Source: Amphirosellinia nigrospora
Lineage: Eukaryota; Ascomycota; Sordariomycetes; Xylariales; Xylariaceae
Direction: 5' to 3'
NCBI GenBank assembly: GCA_004123355.1
Contig: SCHM01000002.1
Span: forward strand, 186,001-250,000
Length of the DNA stretch: 64,000 nt
This document shows positions 47,602 through 59,947 of the stretch, one piece after another. Below the pieces are notes generated by a model that saw only the letters and a list, made by a program, of their open reading frames with translations, made no database searches and was not told where the DNA came from. Within the stretch, counting starts at the first letter, position 1; each line of letters starts with the position of its first letter. The position numbers and the translations under genes were made by a program.

Positions 47602-49961
47602 CTACATTTTATACCATATCCTCTCATATCTTCTATCCTCGAATAGCTTCGCCGCTTCGATACAGTAAGTGGCACGTTCCAGTCTTCTCTCGCTAGCATA
47701 GCAGATGAGAACAGCATCAAGAATACCCGAGAGAATACCTTCCATAGCTCCTAATATGGCCCATCCAATGGCACTGGCTATGATACCTACAACGTACGCA
47801 TATGCGCTTCCCGTGATACTAGGATTGCCTGGGACTTGGATTCGTAGTTGCCGGGCCGTCATCACCCACGCGGCAAATCCTAAAGCAGTTGCCATTACAG
47901 CGCGCGTAGCATGTAGCAGTAGTTTGGCTATCCTATACGGTACCAAAGAGGCAGTTTGGTTTCGCTGTGAGAAGGCGCTTGGTGTGAGCGTTGTGGTAGG
48001 TCCAGTAGCCAAGAACTGAATTCTACCTAGCTGCGAGCGGATTCCATCAACGGTAGGGAATGGACTGAAGCATAGGTTACGGCTAAGGGGTTAGTTAGGA
48101 CCGTAACCGGCCTCGGCGCAAGTTTCCACCCAATAAATTCAAAAATGCCGGCAATGCGCCGAGGGAGGATGAGAATGGCAGCCGGACAGCAAGGGATAAT
48201 AGGGTTGAAGCGCAAATCGTGCCGAAAACCGTTGTGGTAGAGTGCCCTAAGGCCCCCTTAACGATATCGTTCGACGACGCAAGCGTCTGAAGGTTTCTGT
48301 GGAAGTACCAGTTGGACACGGTACCTCCGTTGTAGCACGGACAACACCACTCAGAACGGAGAGTGTCCAGACGTACATTAGGAAGAAAAGATAGCAAGCC
48401 ACCACGTTGCAGTGCCAATCACAAACGCCGACAATTTGGTCGAAAAGTAGCCTCCCAGGAAGACACGAGTGAACATCCAGAGCCACACCCAAGTCCATCC
48501 AACAACGAAAGCAAGGGCGCCAAACCCAAGCAAAACGAGGGCTGGATTCGCGGCCAGGATTCGACTGGAAAAGTCTAGCATATCGACGGCCCTGTGGATT
48601 TCATGACGTCCCTTGTACAAGAGCCAAACCCAAACAATCGAAAGGACTCCGGGGATGATGGCAGATACCTCATAACAACATCTTGAAAACGTGATCCATG
48701 ATCTGGCCCTTGGAAACTAGAGATCATGGGGTATAACGAGAACGAGAACAGCACATGGGAACGCCAAAGAGGATTAATAAGACCAGTTGTATGAAAGATC
48801 TGAGTGCAGCCATCCATACCAGCGCAACACCAATCGAGACAAGTGTATCGACGGCTAACAGATAGAAGGACGATTCAGTGTCGTGTATATGGTATCACCT
48901 ATCTTTCTGGGGTGGGTCGAAGTATGAAGCCATACAAGAATGAAAGTTGCAATGAGCGAAGCAACAGCAATCAAGTACAGCCAGGCGAAGAATTGGTCGT
49001 GCACAAAAATCTCACCATACATCCGAGGTTGTGGAGGAGCAGGGATAACTCCAGGTTGCTCAGTTACCTGCTCTTCCTCGTCCTCATCTTCTCAGCAATA
49101 GCTTGGCGCATAAGACGGTCGCGTTCGAGGTTAGAGTGTGCTCTGCCGGCCGCACTCTTCGAACTGCCTTTTGAAGATCTGAATTGTTGGAATGCGGGTG
49201 GCGACGAGTCGGTTGGGGTCTCCAAGAGAAGATCTTCAGGTACCGAGTTGTCTATGACTGTTGATTCCAGCCCAACATCCACCATCTTTCCCCCACCCTC
49301 GTCGCTGTCCGAGTTTTGTCGCGTGCTCATCTGAGCACCAGCCATAGGCTGCTCTTCCCTTGGCTTCCGTTTGGCTTGTCTACCCTTGAAGCTTGATTCG
49401 CCGTTCCAACTACTCTTGATCCCCATCGGGCGATCCCGGTCTTCGTACAACCTGCTGTCGCGTTCCCCGCTCTGGTCTAGTGATGCCCGGCTTGCGTCAT
49501 TCTCCGAAGCGGAGCTATCGTCCATGCGACTCGAGACAAACACACGGCGCGAGTGCTGCAGAGCACGGAAATCAGCAGCCTCCCTGACATCTTCGTCGTC
49601 GTCATCATCTCGAAACTCGTTCAGGGCGCTGTGGAATAGTGGTGCATCGGGAGCCGTATTGTATCGGGAGGCGAAACCACCGAACCTGGACTGGGACGGC
49701 TGGTATGGATTCCCGAGACGTGACTGGTAGGAGAACCGGGCAGGCTGTCTCGAGAATCTGGGAGGTGTTTCTGATGGCTGTCGATTGGAAGAGTCATTAC
49801 CATCGGGTGGTGCTCCAAAGTTAGAGAGACGGGACTGCGACTGAGAAAGGAAGCGGGAGGCATCTGGACGAGGTCGTGATTAGACTCGTAGGGGCCTTAA
49901 TTTTGGAGGGTCTTGGGGGCACACGAGCGATCCCCAGAAACAACTTACATTCTGAAAACAT
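47602..49961 (-). CDS. Pns1-like choline-transporter-like (CTL/SLC44 family) membrane protein
   Basis: Multi-spanning plasma-membrane protein of the choline transporter-like family; the substrate in fungi is not established. A tiny first exon (MFSE, ATG at 49959-49961) joins a long disordered cytosolic region starting YASRFLSQSQSRLSNFG, rich in Ser, Arg and Asp. Membrane segments follow: FAWLYLIAVASLIATFILVW, RSFIQLVLLILFG, IIPGVLSIVWVWLLYKGRHE, LVLLGFGALAFVVGWTWVWL and TATWWLAIF. The family-typical part comes next (TVSNWYFHRNLQ, ALGHSTTTVFGTICASTLLS, RRIAGIFEFIGWK). It ends GMAEGI-like GAMEGILSGILDAVLICYA and YERIWYKM. At least seven apparent one-base losses split the frame, mostly in C/G runs (for example near 48661 and 48757), so the exact protein is uncertain. 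The family call is strong. Confidence 0.82.
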
Positions 49962-51704
49962 GTTGCGCGATGCTGGAGGAGGGCGACTCCAGCAGATACG
50001 GTGTGTATGGTGAAGGCGGTAGGCCGAGAGCGGGAGGTGGGAAGTAGGGAGCTAGCTGTACGTGCGCTCGATCGCTCAGTCGTTTAGCCAGTCAGTCAGC
50101 ATGGGTGGTTGGTGATGCCCAGCAAGGCAAACCGGCCATACAACTTGGGCGGCGGGTGTGGTGGAGGATGAGGATGGGCAGGTCAGGTCTCGGCGACGGC
50201 GACGGCGACGGCGGAGGCGATCGGGGCTTCGCCAACCACAACAACAAAGTAGGTAACTTATTCAAGCTATGTGACTATTGTAAATTTCTTCTTTATGACA
50301 GCAACTTGGATAGAAACCAATAAAGAATGGGTTGAGATGTTGTAGTTGGGGAGAAGACTTGATGTTTGGAAAGTCGGTCAGTTTGTTCTGAGTAGGTTGT
50401 GCAGATGATTCACTGCAGTGATGACCTGAATTCTGCTGAATGATGCAAGTCAAGTCAAGTCGCCGGCAAATCCAGCTCACAGGTACGGGTAGGTGGATGC
50501 TCACATGCAAGTACGGAAGCGGCCAAGCAGTGGAGTGCTTAGCAGGCAGATTACCTGCCTACAGTGCTGCTAGGACGAATCGATAGGTACACACTCGCCT
50601 GAGAGGAGTCCCCTGACCCTCTCTGGGGACAGCGTCAGTTAGTCAGTTAGGCAGCTACCTAGTACTGTACTCTCGCCCACTACCTAATGAAGACCCTGCA
50701 GTAGCGCACATCATTTACCTAGGTACCAAGACTGGATAGATAGAGAGCTGGACATAAAGATAGCTTCAGCCCAACCTCCTGTCCGCCATCTAGATACATC
50801 TAGATACCATACATGTATATCTCCCGATTCAGATAGATCTAATACTCATAAGTTGGTACGAGGACCTTACATGTGATTTTAATGTCTTGATTTGTAGTGC
50901 TGCGTGAGACTCATCACGCGAGATAAGAGATGCTTGACCAAATACCGTGGATGGACGCCCCTGTCTTATTCTCAAGATAGGTCACGAGCAGGCAGTGAAG
51001 TCATATGTAGATTAGATATCTACTACACTACACTATGTACCTCGATACTTCGTCCGTCGTTTGTCAGCTTGAGACCTTCTGGATGTAGATAGTAGACCTT
51101 ATGTAAGCACGTCGCATATTGAATTATACCGCCTGAAGTGGGTCAGTCCAGGTTTCCTGGCGACGTGGGATTGGGACCTTCAACCTACCTAGGCCCAAAC
51201 CTTGAACCGGAGGCGGCTGGCGGATAGAGAGCTCCATACCTCGCCTAGCCTATAGTACGACTGCCATCCCATATTACAACGCACCGTGACAACTCCCCCA
51301 CGTCTTCCTTTGAACAATCTTTACTTTAGGACCTTTACCGATCACCCGGCCTCCAAAGTTATTGGTTCTTTGGCTGGTCTTTGTCTGCCGTATACCACAT
51401 GCTGGGTTGAGAATCTCCTTCGCTGCCTGAGCTTGAACCGGATCCCTGTAACTAGCTATTGTGTTACGTATCCGTACCCTGGCAGAAGCACCGCAACTTG
51501 AACGCCTGAGAGTTCTTCCTATCTGCTTATCTGGCGCCGCAGCAGGGAAGAAAAACTTAGCGAACAAGGCACGAGGCACACGACGAACTCTCCCCTTTGG
51601 GACGGCTACACCGAGGCTCATATGACCGTCTCTTCTCGCGCCCCCTAGACCCCCGGATTCGGACCACATTCTCGGGACCAGCCGTGCTTCATTCTGCAAT
51701 CACC
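49962..51704. other. Divergent intergenic region between the Pns1-like and Rab genes
   Basis: The region contains a (cgacgg)n patch at 50191-50214, CCTAGG-type palindromes near 50718 and 51186, and ctagata repeats at about 50790-50810. The last 400 bases are likely Rab promoter and leader. No gene is seen. Confidence 0.55.
50191..50214. repeat. (CGACGG)n hexanucleotide repeat
   Basis: Nearly four units in the leader side of the Pns1-like gene. Confidence 0.8.
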
Positions 51705-52653
51705 ATGTCTTCCCCGCCATGGAATTATATAGCCAAGCTTGTCTGCATCGGAGACTCGGGCTGTGGCAAGTCGTCTTTAACCATTCGTCTGTGCGAGGGC
51801 CGGTTTAGTCCCAGCATGACGTGACCATCGGCGTCGAGTTCGGTTCGCGAATCGTGCCCGTCGGCCCGCCGCACTCGAAACAAAAATCGAATCCTCTCTC
51901 ATCCTCTCTCGAAAGCCAAACCCTGCCGTCCACAATATCAAATAATCCGGGTGATGGCAAGAACGCCACCGCTGATGAAGAGCAGAAGCATATGAAGCTC
52001 AGCCTCTGGGATACAGCGGGACAAGAGATATAGTGAGTAGTTTGTGATGGCCACTTTGCATCTTCCAAAGGCCGTAATATGTCACCCGAAGCCTTTGATG
52101 ATCGGCGCAATCCGTCAGCTCAGATCCTGGCTCTCTTGTTGGCCTCCGCAACGTCAGCTAACTTATATCCTTAAAGTAAATCTGTCACGCGGAGCTACTT
52201 TCGAGGCGCATCCGGTGCCCTCCTTGTATTCGATATTACTCGACGAGCGACCTTTGTCCATGCGACCGACTGGCTGAACGATCTGCGCGCAATAGCCGAG
52301 CCCGATATTGTTGTAATCCTAGTAGGCAATAAGCTGGACTGTGTGCAGTCAGAAACAGCCGCTGGTAGCGATAATAGCGATAAACGTGAGGTAACATTTG
52401 CCGAGGCGCAAGAATGGGCGCAAAAGAACGGCGTGCTGCAGTACGTCGAGACGAGCGCTAAGAGTGGCGAGAACGTTGAAGCCGCCTTCATGCGGGTTGC
52501 TGAGCGCATTTTCGAAAACATCAATGCCGGCAAGTACGATCTGAATGATCGTAGGTCCGGCGTCAAGGGGCCTGGGCCCGGCACAGCCGCTACACGAGGC
52601 GTGAAGCTCTCCGCCAACGACGGCAAGGGATCCTCTGCTGGGGCTGTTGTTAA
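51705..52653 (+). CDS. Rab-family GTPase, Rab4/Ypt4-like, with interswitch insertion
   Basis: Membrane-traffic GTPase. Exons 51705-52032 and 52177-52653. G1 is GDSGCGKSSLTIRLCEGRFS; switch I is HDVTIGVEFGSRIV, where GVEFGSRIV is typical of the Rab2/Rab4/Rab14 group. G3 is LWDTAGQE, continuing across the intron as IYKSVTRSYFRGASGALLVF. G4 is LVGNKLD and G5 ETSAKSGENVE. About 40 extra polar residues lie between SRIVPV and MKLSLWDTAGQE, inside the interswitch. One base appears missing near 51814 (CC to C), and one in the G run 52640-52643. With the latter the protein ends SAGGCC at the TAA 52651-52653, supplying the prenylation signal that the raw frame lacks. The corrected length is 268 residues, exactly in frame. 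S. pombe Ypt4 is the nearest named fungal relative I can suggest. Confidence 0.88.
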
Positions 52654-53760
52654 TGATTGGAAGATATGAAGATTCAAAGAAGAACGAGAAGAACAAGAGG
52701 ATATATCTATCTAATTTAATATGAGAGATGAGACTTGGAAGAAAGATGAATAACCTGGGTAATCAACCCGCATAACGCCGCCGAATAAGCTCTCGGCATT
52801 GTACATATTATTATTAACACGGATACAGGCGGCACACGACACGCATTTTTTGGTCATGATACCCTGAGTAATAATGTTTACTGGCACCTAGTTCGTGGGG
52901 AGGAAGGAAAGAAAGCAGGAGAAGGAGAAATCGAAGAGCCAGGAAGCAAAATGAATAATAACTGGCTACACATCATCCTCGCTAAATTTTGCTTATCATA
53001 TATCTGACTACCTACGAGACACTATAGATGAACGCAGCCGCATGTGCCATTGTTAGTATCATCATCCCTTGTTGTCGACCCAAGCACTGTTACGATGTCA
53101 CCGTAGAGCGATATAGATATGATGTTACGAAACATGTATCACACATGAAATACATAGCGATGTATAGCGTTGAGACGTGTATTAGAAAAGCTATAATGCG
53201 ACCGATTGGCTGGCCGAGCATCAGCGAGATAGAGTTCTTTTTCCTGCAATTCCCTTCTATTGTCTTTTCGCTCGATGTGATACTCTGATTTGAGAAAGAA
53301 AAGGCGACGTGTCTCCAGGTGATGATGCCAACACGGGCAAATGCTCCCATTCCGCCCTACACTAATAAAAGAACCCCAACTCCTCCGCCCGCATCCTTTT
53401 CTTTTCCCGTTCTTCCTCGGTCCATTTCATGCAAAGTGGTGTAGGAGATTGAAAGTATCATTATTACATCGGCGGTAAAGGGCAGAGAACCGTGATTGTG
53501 GTTTTCAGGGATGGAGAGTGTGACATAGAAACATGAAGGAAATAATTTCCTCATTTTTTTGCTGTCCGTTGAGAGTCTGACATGTTTCAAGGAGACCATT
53601 ACATGTTACAACCTGCTCGCAACTTCCCAACATGTTGTACACGCACAGAGACTGCCATAATTGCGTGTTCTGTGCTAAAAATAAAGAAAGTCAGACCGAC
53701 AAGATTTTTAGGAAAGCCCGTCAACTCTCATTGCTCCCGTATAATATATGCAGGAGTGCT
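52654..53760. other. Convergent 3' intergenic region (Rab / Pmt2)
   Basis: Only UTR-like AT-balanced sequence with short frames on both strands; no gene seen. Confidence 0.6.
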
Positions 53761-56343
53761 CTAGTCCGAGATTCTCCATGTGTCAAACCACTTCATATAT
53801 TTGTACTGCTGGTTGCTTCCGGTCATACCCCAGCAGATGGGGATGAAGAAAATATAAAGGCCGATAATAATAGCATATAGGACACTATAAATAGACCACT
53901 GTATCAACTTCTGTTGTTTCCTCAATGTGAAGTCGACGAGGAAGCCCAGGGCGAGGATGGCAAAATAAAGTGCAGGGTAGTAATGGTGCACATAGGTCAC
54001 ACGCGCCATGACAACAAATGGGAGATAATGAAGGAACCACCCAGAACAGGGTAGAGGCCAGCGTAGTGAATTTGGTCGATGTCGTATTGCGAGAGGTCTC
54101 TAAAACCCCTTTGCCATCGGAGTATGTACCAAACAGTGACCAAACCGACAAGGCCGAGGGAACCTGTGGAGACCCAGTAGACAAAGGGGTTGCCGAGCAA
54201 GAAATACTTGACGATCTTATCATCCCAGCCACACATGCGTAGACCAACATTGAGAATGGGCCATTGCCACCACTGAGATGCAAGATCGTCTTGCTTATCA
54301 GGGTCTGGGACGAGTGCATTGTTGGATGTCATCATAGCCACGTTCAGGTGAATAAAGTCGTGAAGGAATGGCGACTTGTACTTGCCAGGGTCTCCAGGGG
54401 CACTAGACAGATTGTTAGTAGTTTGAATTCCGACTAGGCCGTATCTACTTACGTTTATCATTCGTGTGGGCTTCCACATTCCAGTGAGTGAAGGCATCTT
54501 TTGGATTGTTCTTCTTATCACAGGTTACTTCAATCTGCTTGAAACCCCACTGGGGAAGGTTGACATTAGCAGCTCGGAGGTAACACCCCATCACAGCGTT
54601 CTTCAATCTAAAAGCGGTAGTCAAAGTCCGGAGCTTGCTCTTGTCACGCGACGACACGTCCCTGACAACTTCGATTTTCCAATGATCCTTGTCATCGCCA
54701 ATAGTCAGGTTCCCGTAGCAAGAAACTTCCTTCTGGCTCTTTGTAACGGGTGCCGAGATATCATGACTATGAAGATTGCGTCCAGTCTGTGTATGGATCA
54801 ACCGAACGGTATCGCCATTGTGAATGAGCTGAGGCTCAGACTCCAGAGTCCAATCAGCTACGGAACGGTTAGGATAAAACCACCATTCATTGTTGGCGTC
54901 TTTATGGTGGTAACATGTAACTTGCTGCTGTGAGGAGCCTTCGGGGTAAGCTAATGGGTGTTAGTTGATCTCCTCAGTCGCAGCAAAAATACGTACTTTG
55001 GACATGGCTATGAAGGAGACCGCCACCGTAGCCCATGTTTTTCAGTGTAACCTTGGAGCCCCAGGCTACCTCTAGAGGCGAATTACGGCCAATCTCGCTG
55101 CCTTCGAGGTTTGCTTGAAATAGTGAACTCATCTGGGCATCGCCTGGTCCACTCCGGGTCAAGATGGCGAAGTGCAGGGCAAAGGAGAATAGGTACACCA
55201 AGAAAGGGATAACATGAGACCGACTACGCGAGCGCTAAGATGAGCAGCGAGGACCGGGTAAGAAATGCGCGTGTTGCCAAATTTGTTCCACAAGTCCTCA
55301 ATGGTGTACAGACCAACCATCGCAGTTACGAAAAGTCCAACTAGCTTGATACTGCAGACAAAGCCCAAGCTAAGTCCCGTCATGAACAGCCAGAAAAACC
55401 ACTCTGGTTCAAAGCTGTACCTCTGTTGACCGTGAAACTTTGCCCAGCAGAAGACAGTGGCAAAAGTACCGAACAGCAACATGGAGTCAAGAAGGATGAA
55501 CCGGCTGATAGTCGTGTAGGAGTTTTCGCAAAGAACCATTAGTGTAACTAGCCAGACAGCGGGACGCTTGAGCCTAAGTTCCATGGCTGTGTAGTACGCC
55601 AAGGGCACACATAGTATACCCCAGAAGGCGTTGAAAGCTCGCATGAAAGTGTAGTTGAGTTCCGGTGGATACGTCTCGCCGGATTTGAATTCGAAGGACC
55701 CATTATACCCAGCCAGTACGCCAGACAGACCGACAAGAATCTTGCCTAAGGGAGGATGGCTGGGACGATATTCAGCAGCTATCCTAGGTGAAGGTATAGG
55801 GGTACATGACTAACACATCGAAGAACAGTTCACGTTTAATGTAGTGTGATCCGAATTTACCAAAACTATATCGCGGAATGGCTGGTTAGCTTTTAAGCAG
55901 CAACTGGGAGGGGTTCGGGAGACGGTCGGGGGAGGGCGTACTGAGCTTCCTGTATGATGCTGTTAGTAATCGGCATTGAAAGACACGCAAAGACGTCGGC
56001 AAAGGGGTTCAGAACTTACATCCCAGGTGACAATGGGGCTAAGGCCAATCTTCCACGTCCGTGTGAAGACGGCCAAGGCTGTGAAGATCAGGGGAGCAAT
56101 GATGAATTCCCACTCGTCGAGGATCTGAAGGGCGGAAGGACTCTGAGGTAGATGCATCAGCATACAGCTCTTGGATAATTGCTATCCTTCCCCTACCTTC
56201 TTTGCTCCGTGTATCTTTTTCTCCTCCGGTTGAGGTAGAGGTACAATGGCGCGGGGACTGCTGAGCCGGGCACATTCCGTCGACGAGCGGCATCACCTGC
56301 TGGGTCAGCGCCAGAGGCGATTGTCGCGGTTGTTCTCCGCCAT
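53761..56343 (-). CDS. pmt2: Protein O-mannosyltransferase, PMT2 family
   Basis: ER enzyme transferring mannose from dolichol-phosphate-mannose to Ser/Thr of secretory proteins. The likely start is ATG 56341-56343 (MAENNRDNRLW). Domains in order are EWEFIIAPLIFTALAVFTRT, IVTWDEAHFGKFGSHYIKRE (catalytic DE in the first loop, split by an intron) and HPPLGKILVGLSGVLAGYNG. These are followed by FMRAFNAFWGILCVPLAYYT, CENSYTTISRFILLDSM, and a MIR domain from EVAWGSKVTLKNMGYGGGLL through ITCDKK-like EVTCDKKNNP. A C-terminal multi-helix block ends YKYMKWFDTWRISD. There are about five introns. At least five one-base losses interrupt the frame, including G run 54397-54400 and sites near 54038, 55209 and the N-terminus. 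The sequence matches the PMT2 subfamily rather than PMT1 or PMT4. Confidence 0.92.
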
Positions 56344-57457
56344 CCGGTTTCTTGTCGGATGTGAGAGGAATTAGAAAATGGTCGACCAGGTGTAGAAAGC
56401 GAAGCGGGTGGTTCTGTAGGCCTCGGGCAAGGCGTGGCTGAAGTATAAAGTTACAAAATAACGAGAGTCATACGAATTGAATAAAAGAAGCTTGGCTGAT
56501 CATACATCGACCATAGCACCTCGTCCTGGAAGGAAGACGACGAGGGAAAATGGAGGCTATCGACAGGCGTCGAATGATGGAATATGAAATAAGGAGCAGG
56601 AGCAGCTGAGATTATGTCGTGTCCGTGGTATCCATATAGGTGGAGGGTACTTCGGTACGACCCGACCCATTCTAGACCACCAGCGCCAATTTAGGATCCC
56701 GATGCAATATGAAAGTGGATCCTTCGATACAACAATAACATCGACGCCCCTTGTTGGGGGCCATTGCATTTGTCGATGCCATTTGCTTTTGCCCCACCCT
56801 GGTCTGTCACAAGCTTAGGCACGGCTTTGGCGGAGGCCACGTAAACCTCACAAAAAAGCTACCACATTGTCTCACATTCAATTTTAAATAGGAATTTGTT
56901 TCAACACAGGCTTAAAGTTCTAGCCACACCGAACCCAAGATCCTGGTTAGATCAACGATTGGGGAAATCACATTGACCACATCTATGACATGCTCATAGC
57001 CTTGCATACATCCACAAATAGTATGTGGTACAGTAGGTAGTATTGAGTGCGCAGCATCCATATTATCCAAACCCTACTATTGGGAACCCAGTTTCTGGCC
57101 CGGTTATCGATGTACCTTCTCCGTCCACATGTTTCCTCCCAGCATCCAGCATACTGGAATATAGCTTAAAAAAAGATTGGAACCCCCAGAGATATTGCCT
57201 ACCTGGTGGTAGTCGTGTCATGTCTCTTATTCTCATTCAAGACCAGGCCCGCCTATTATAACATGGGATGGGAATTAAGTTACATTCTGGAATCAAGGCG
57301 CTCTCTTTGGGCTCTCAATCCATCCTGTTCATGGTAATCACAAGACCAAAACCAAATCGGAACCTTGATGGTCCTGAGACGCCGCCACCGTCTATTATGG
57401 AAAAGGAAACTCTATCATCTTTCTTACTTGTCCTTGGGATAAATATGTATACGTAGT
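56344..57457. other. Intergenic between Pmt2 and the MFS gene
   Basis: Promoter of pmt2 and 3' region of the transporter gene; no gene or structured repeat recognised. Confidence 0.55.
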
Positions 57458-59713
57458 TTAGTCGTCGCGCTGGTCGAGCGCTGTATACCTAGCGCCACTC
57501 GCTGGACTGCTGCTTGAGCCGCGGGTTTGCCCAACCATCCTGCTTAACCACTCGCCTACGCGACCACGTGAGTTGCGACTCTCGGATCGCTGTCGCGGCG
57601 TGGGTTTTCCATCTACGACATTGACAACCGGTGGGTCGATATCTAATGGGGGAATGGTTGCATCTGACCCGAGTGGTCGTCCTCGAAGATCGAGTGACGG
57701 TACGGGAGACCCAGCTCGGAACAGAGAGCCAGTTTCGGATCGTACCCCAGGGGTCCCAATGGCAGTGCTGGCATCCCCAAATAATGAATCCATGTCTTCT
57801 AATCTAACACCACAAGTCTCGGGATAAATGAAGTACACTATTAAACGTTGTTAGCAACGATGCCTTACACACGGTAGGGTTGATCAAGATACTTACCAAC
57901 CACAAAACTGACAACGCAGAAAAATGCATGAAGTAGGTAGAGTCGCCATTTGATCCATTCCTGAAGGATGGGAGTCATTTCTCCCACGAGCCAATTGAAT
58001 GCCCAATTCGAAGCAGTCGACAGACTCGCTCCCTTCGATCGAATACTAAGGGTAGGATTTCCGGTGGGTAGAGCCATGGAATTGGGCCCCAAGAATATCC
58101 AAAGGCAGCATTGTATATCATGACGAAAACAACAACCAATGTGGGCGTAGACTTCACATCCAGATAGATGAAATAGGAAACCAGCGAAAGCGATATAGCC
58201 ATAGCAACTGCGCCGCTCAGGAGGATAACTCGACCCCATCGATCCACTATGTACCAGGGAGGAATCGTGGAAAGCAGATAGGTGATACCGTTGATTCCCG
58301 TCATTTTGATGGCGTCGTGGCCAACCCAACCAGCCGACTCGAAGACGTAAGGTGCATAGTAAGATATGACGTTAATACCGTTTAGTTGAGCGAGAGCTTG
58401 CGCCGACATAGCAATGAAGACTCGTGTCTTGTAGCGACGGAACATCTCGCTATAAGTTCGTTCTCCCTCCATGCGTTGAAGCAGAACGTTCATCTTGATC
58501 TCGCGGTACTCATCTCTTGCTTTGGGTTGTGGATATCGCCTCCGCCATACAGGTTTGCTATGACGACAATTCCCTCCTCATCGTGATCGTTATCAAGCAG
58601 CCATCTTGTAACCAGTTAATATGACGAATAGGTAGGGAAACGGCCATCACTTACCTCGGCGACTCGACAATAATCAAACTTCCCAAGCCTAAAAGAGCAC
58701 CCATGACGCATTGCATCAAGAGAGGGATGCGCCATGATAGGTTGCTGTCTATGTAACCACAGAAGTAGTCCACCCATATCGATGTAGTGTAACCAATAAT
58801 GTTCCCTGAAAATTCAATACAAGCAAGTTTGCCTCGGTTGTGGGGTGGTGAGATCTCGGACTGATAGACAGGCACGATAGTCGATAGTGAGCCGACACCT
58901 AGACCGGCAACAATTCTGCCCAACATCATCATTGGCATATTAGTTGAGAAAGTTTGCAAAGCTCCGCCTACAAAGAATATCATTGAGCCATAGAGAATAG
59001 TTTTGCGGCGGCCAATAATGTCACCGACTCTCCCAACAATTAGAGAAGAAATAAAAGCACCGATCTCTAAAATAGCAACCATAGTACCGATTTCGGCTCT
59101 AGAGGGGTTGTGGAAATAATCTCTAAACCATGGGCCGCTGATGGGTTGATTAGCTCTTGATCTCGCCAAGCAAACCGGAAGTGATAACATACGTGATAAT
59201 ACCTGACATAACACCCTGGTCATAGCCGAATAGAAATACACCCAGTGATACAAAAATACTCGTAAAATAGCTTAGAACGATTAGTTACTAGTACCACGAT
59301 ACGTTCCAGCTTGGACAGGACGTACATGAGGGCCTTGCCCGTGAAACCGTTTACCCCCGTGCCCGGCATGATGGCGGCTATACAACGCTCCCCTGGGGAT
59401 ATGCGGCGCGGAGGAACGTCGGGATCTGGATAGCCTCCTTGTCGATCAGGCCCACAGAGTTGGACCTGGAGCGATAGCTGTGCTCGTCGACGGAACGCTT
59501 GAACTGGACGCGTTTATTGTGTTTGGGGTGGCGCTTTAAGGCGCCCGAGATGAGGTCGTCTTTAAGGGAGGTGTCGGCGAGGCTCTTGCGAAGGGGATCC
59601 TCCTCATCTGCCAACTGCTCGGCTAGATCGCCCGTGTCGGTCCAGGAGTCCGAGTCGGCAGAGTCGTCGGAGCGACGCTCGTGGGAGAAACGATGCCGGT
59701 GGTCGTCGAGCAA
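57458..59713 (-). CDS. MFS sugar-porter-family protein with long cytosolic N- and C-terminal tails
   Basis: Twelve-helix major facilitator protein of the sugar porter family. Family signatures present: FGYDQGVMSGIIT, GRVGDIIGRRK, VPVYQSEISPPHNRGKL, VESPRWLLDND, DRWGRV, PWLYPPEILPLSIRSKGA and YFIYPETCGVRLEDMD. The usual QLSGIN/QLTGIN of helix 7 reads AQLNGINVISYYAP. The N-terminal tail is about 110 residues (DSDSWTDTGDLAEQLADEED, RSRSNSVGLIDKEAIQIP). The C-terminal tail of about 110 residues is Ser/Pro/Arg-rich and ends RYTALDQRDD. One-base losses are evident at C/G runs 58050-58052, 58524-58526 and 59390-59393. The start is uncertain: an ATG at 59945-59947 could lie upstream through another frame change. 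Such tails occur in fungal sugar sensors and regulated transporters; transport versus sensing cannot be decided here. Confidence 0.85.
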
Positions 59714-59947
59714 TGACGTCGACTGGCCGTGGTCTGAACGCGAGGCGAGGGTGCGGAGGGGATGTTGGAGGGAAGACGGTTTGGAGTTGAGGGAGGAATT
59801 TTGGAGAAGATGGCGCTGTTAAGCAGCAGCGCCGGCCCGCAGTGATATTGATGCTGAAGAGAGACGTCGAGAAGGGGGTGGAGTGAGGGTTTCTGGCGGT
59901 AGACTAGAAGAAGCAATCAGCTGTCGTTGACCTGGCCCGATGACCAT

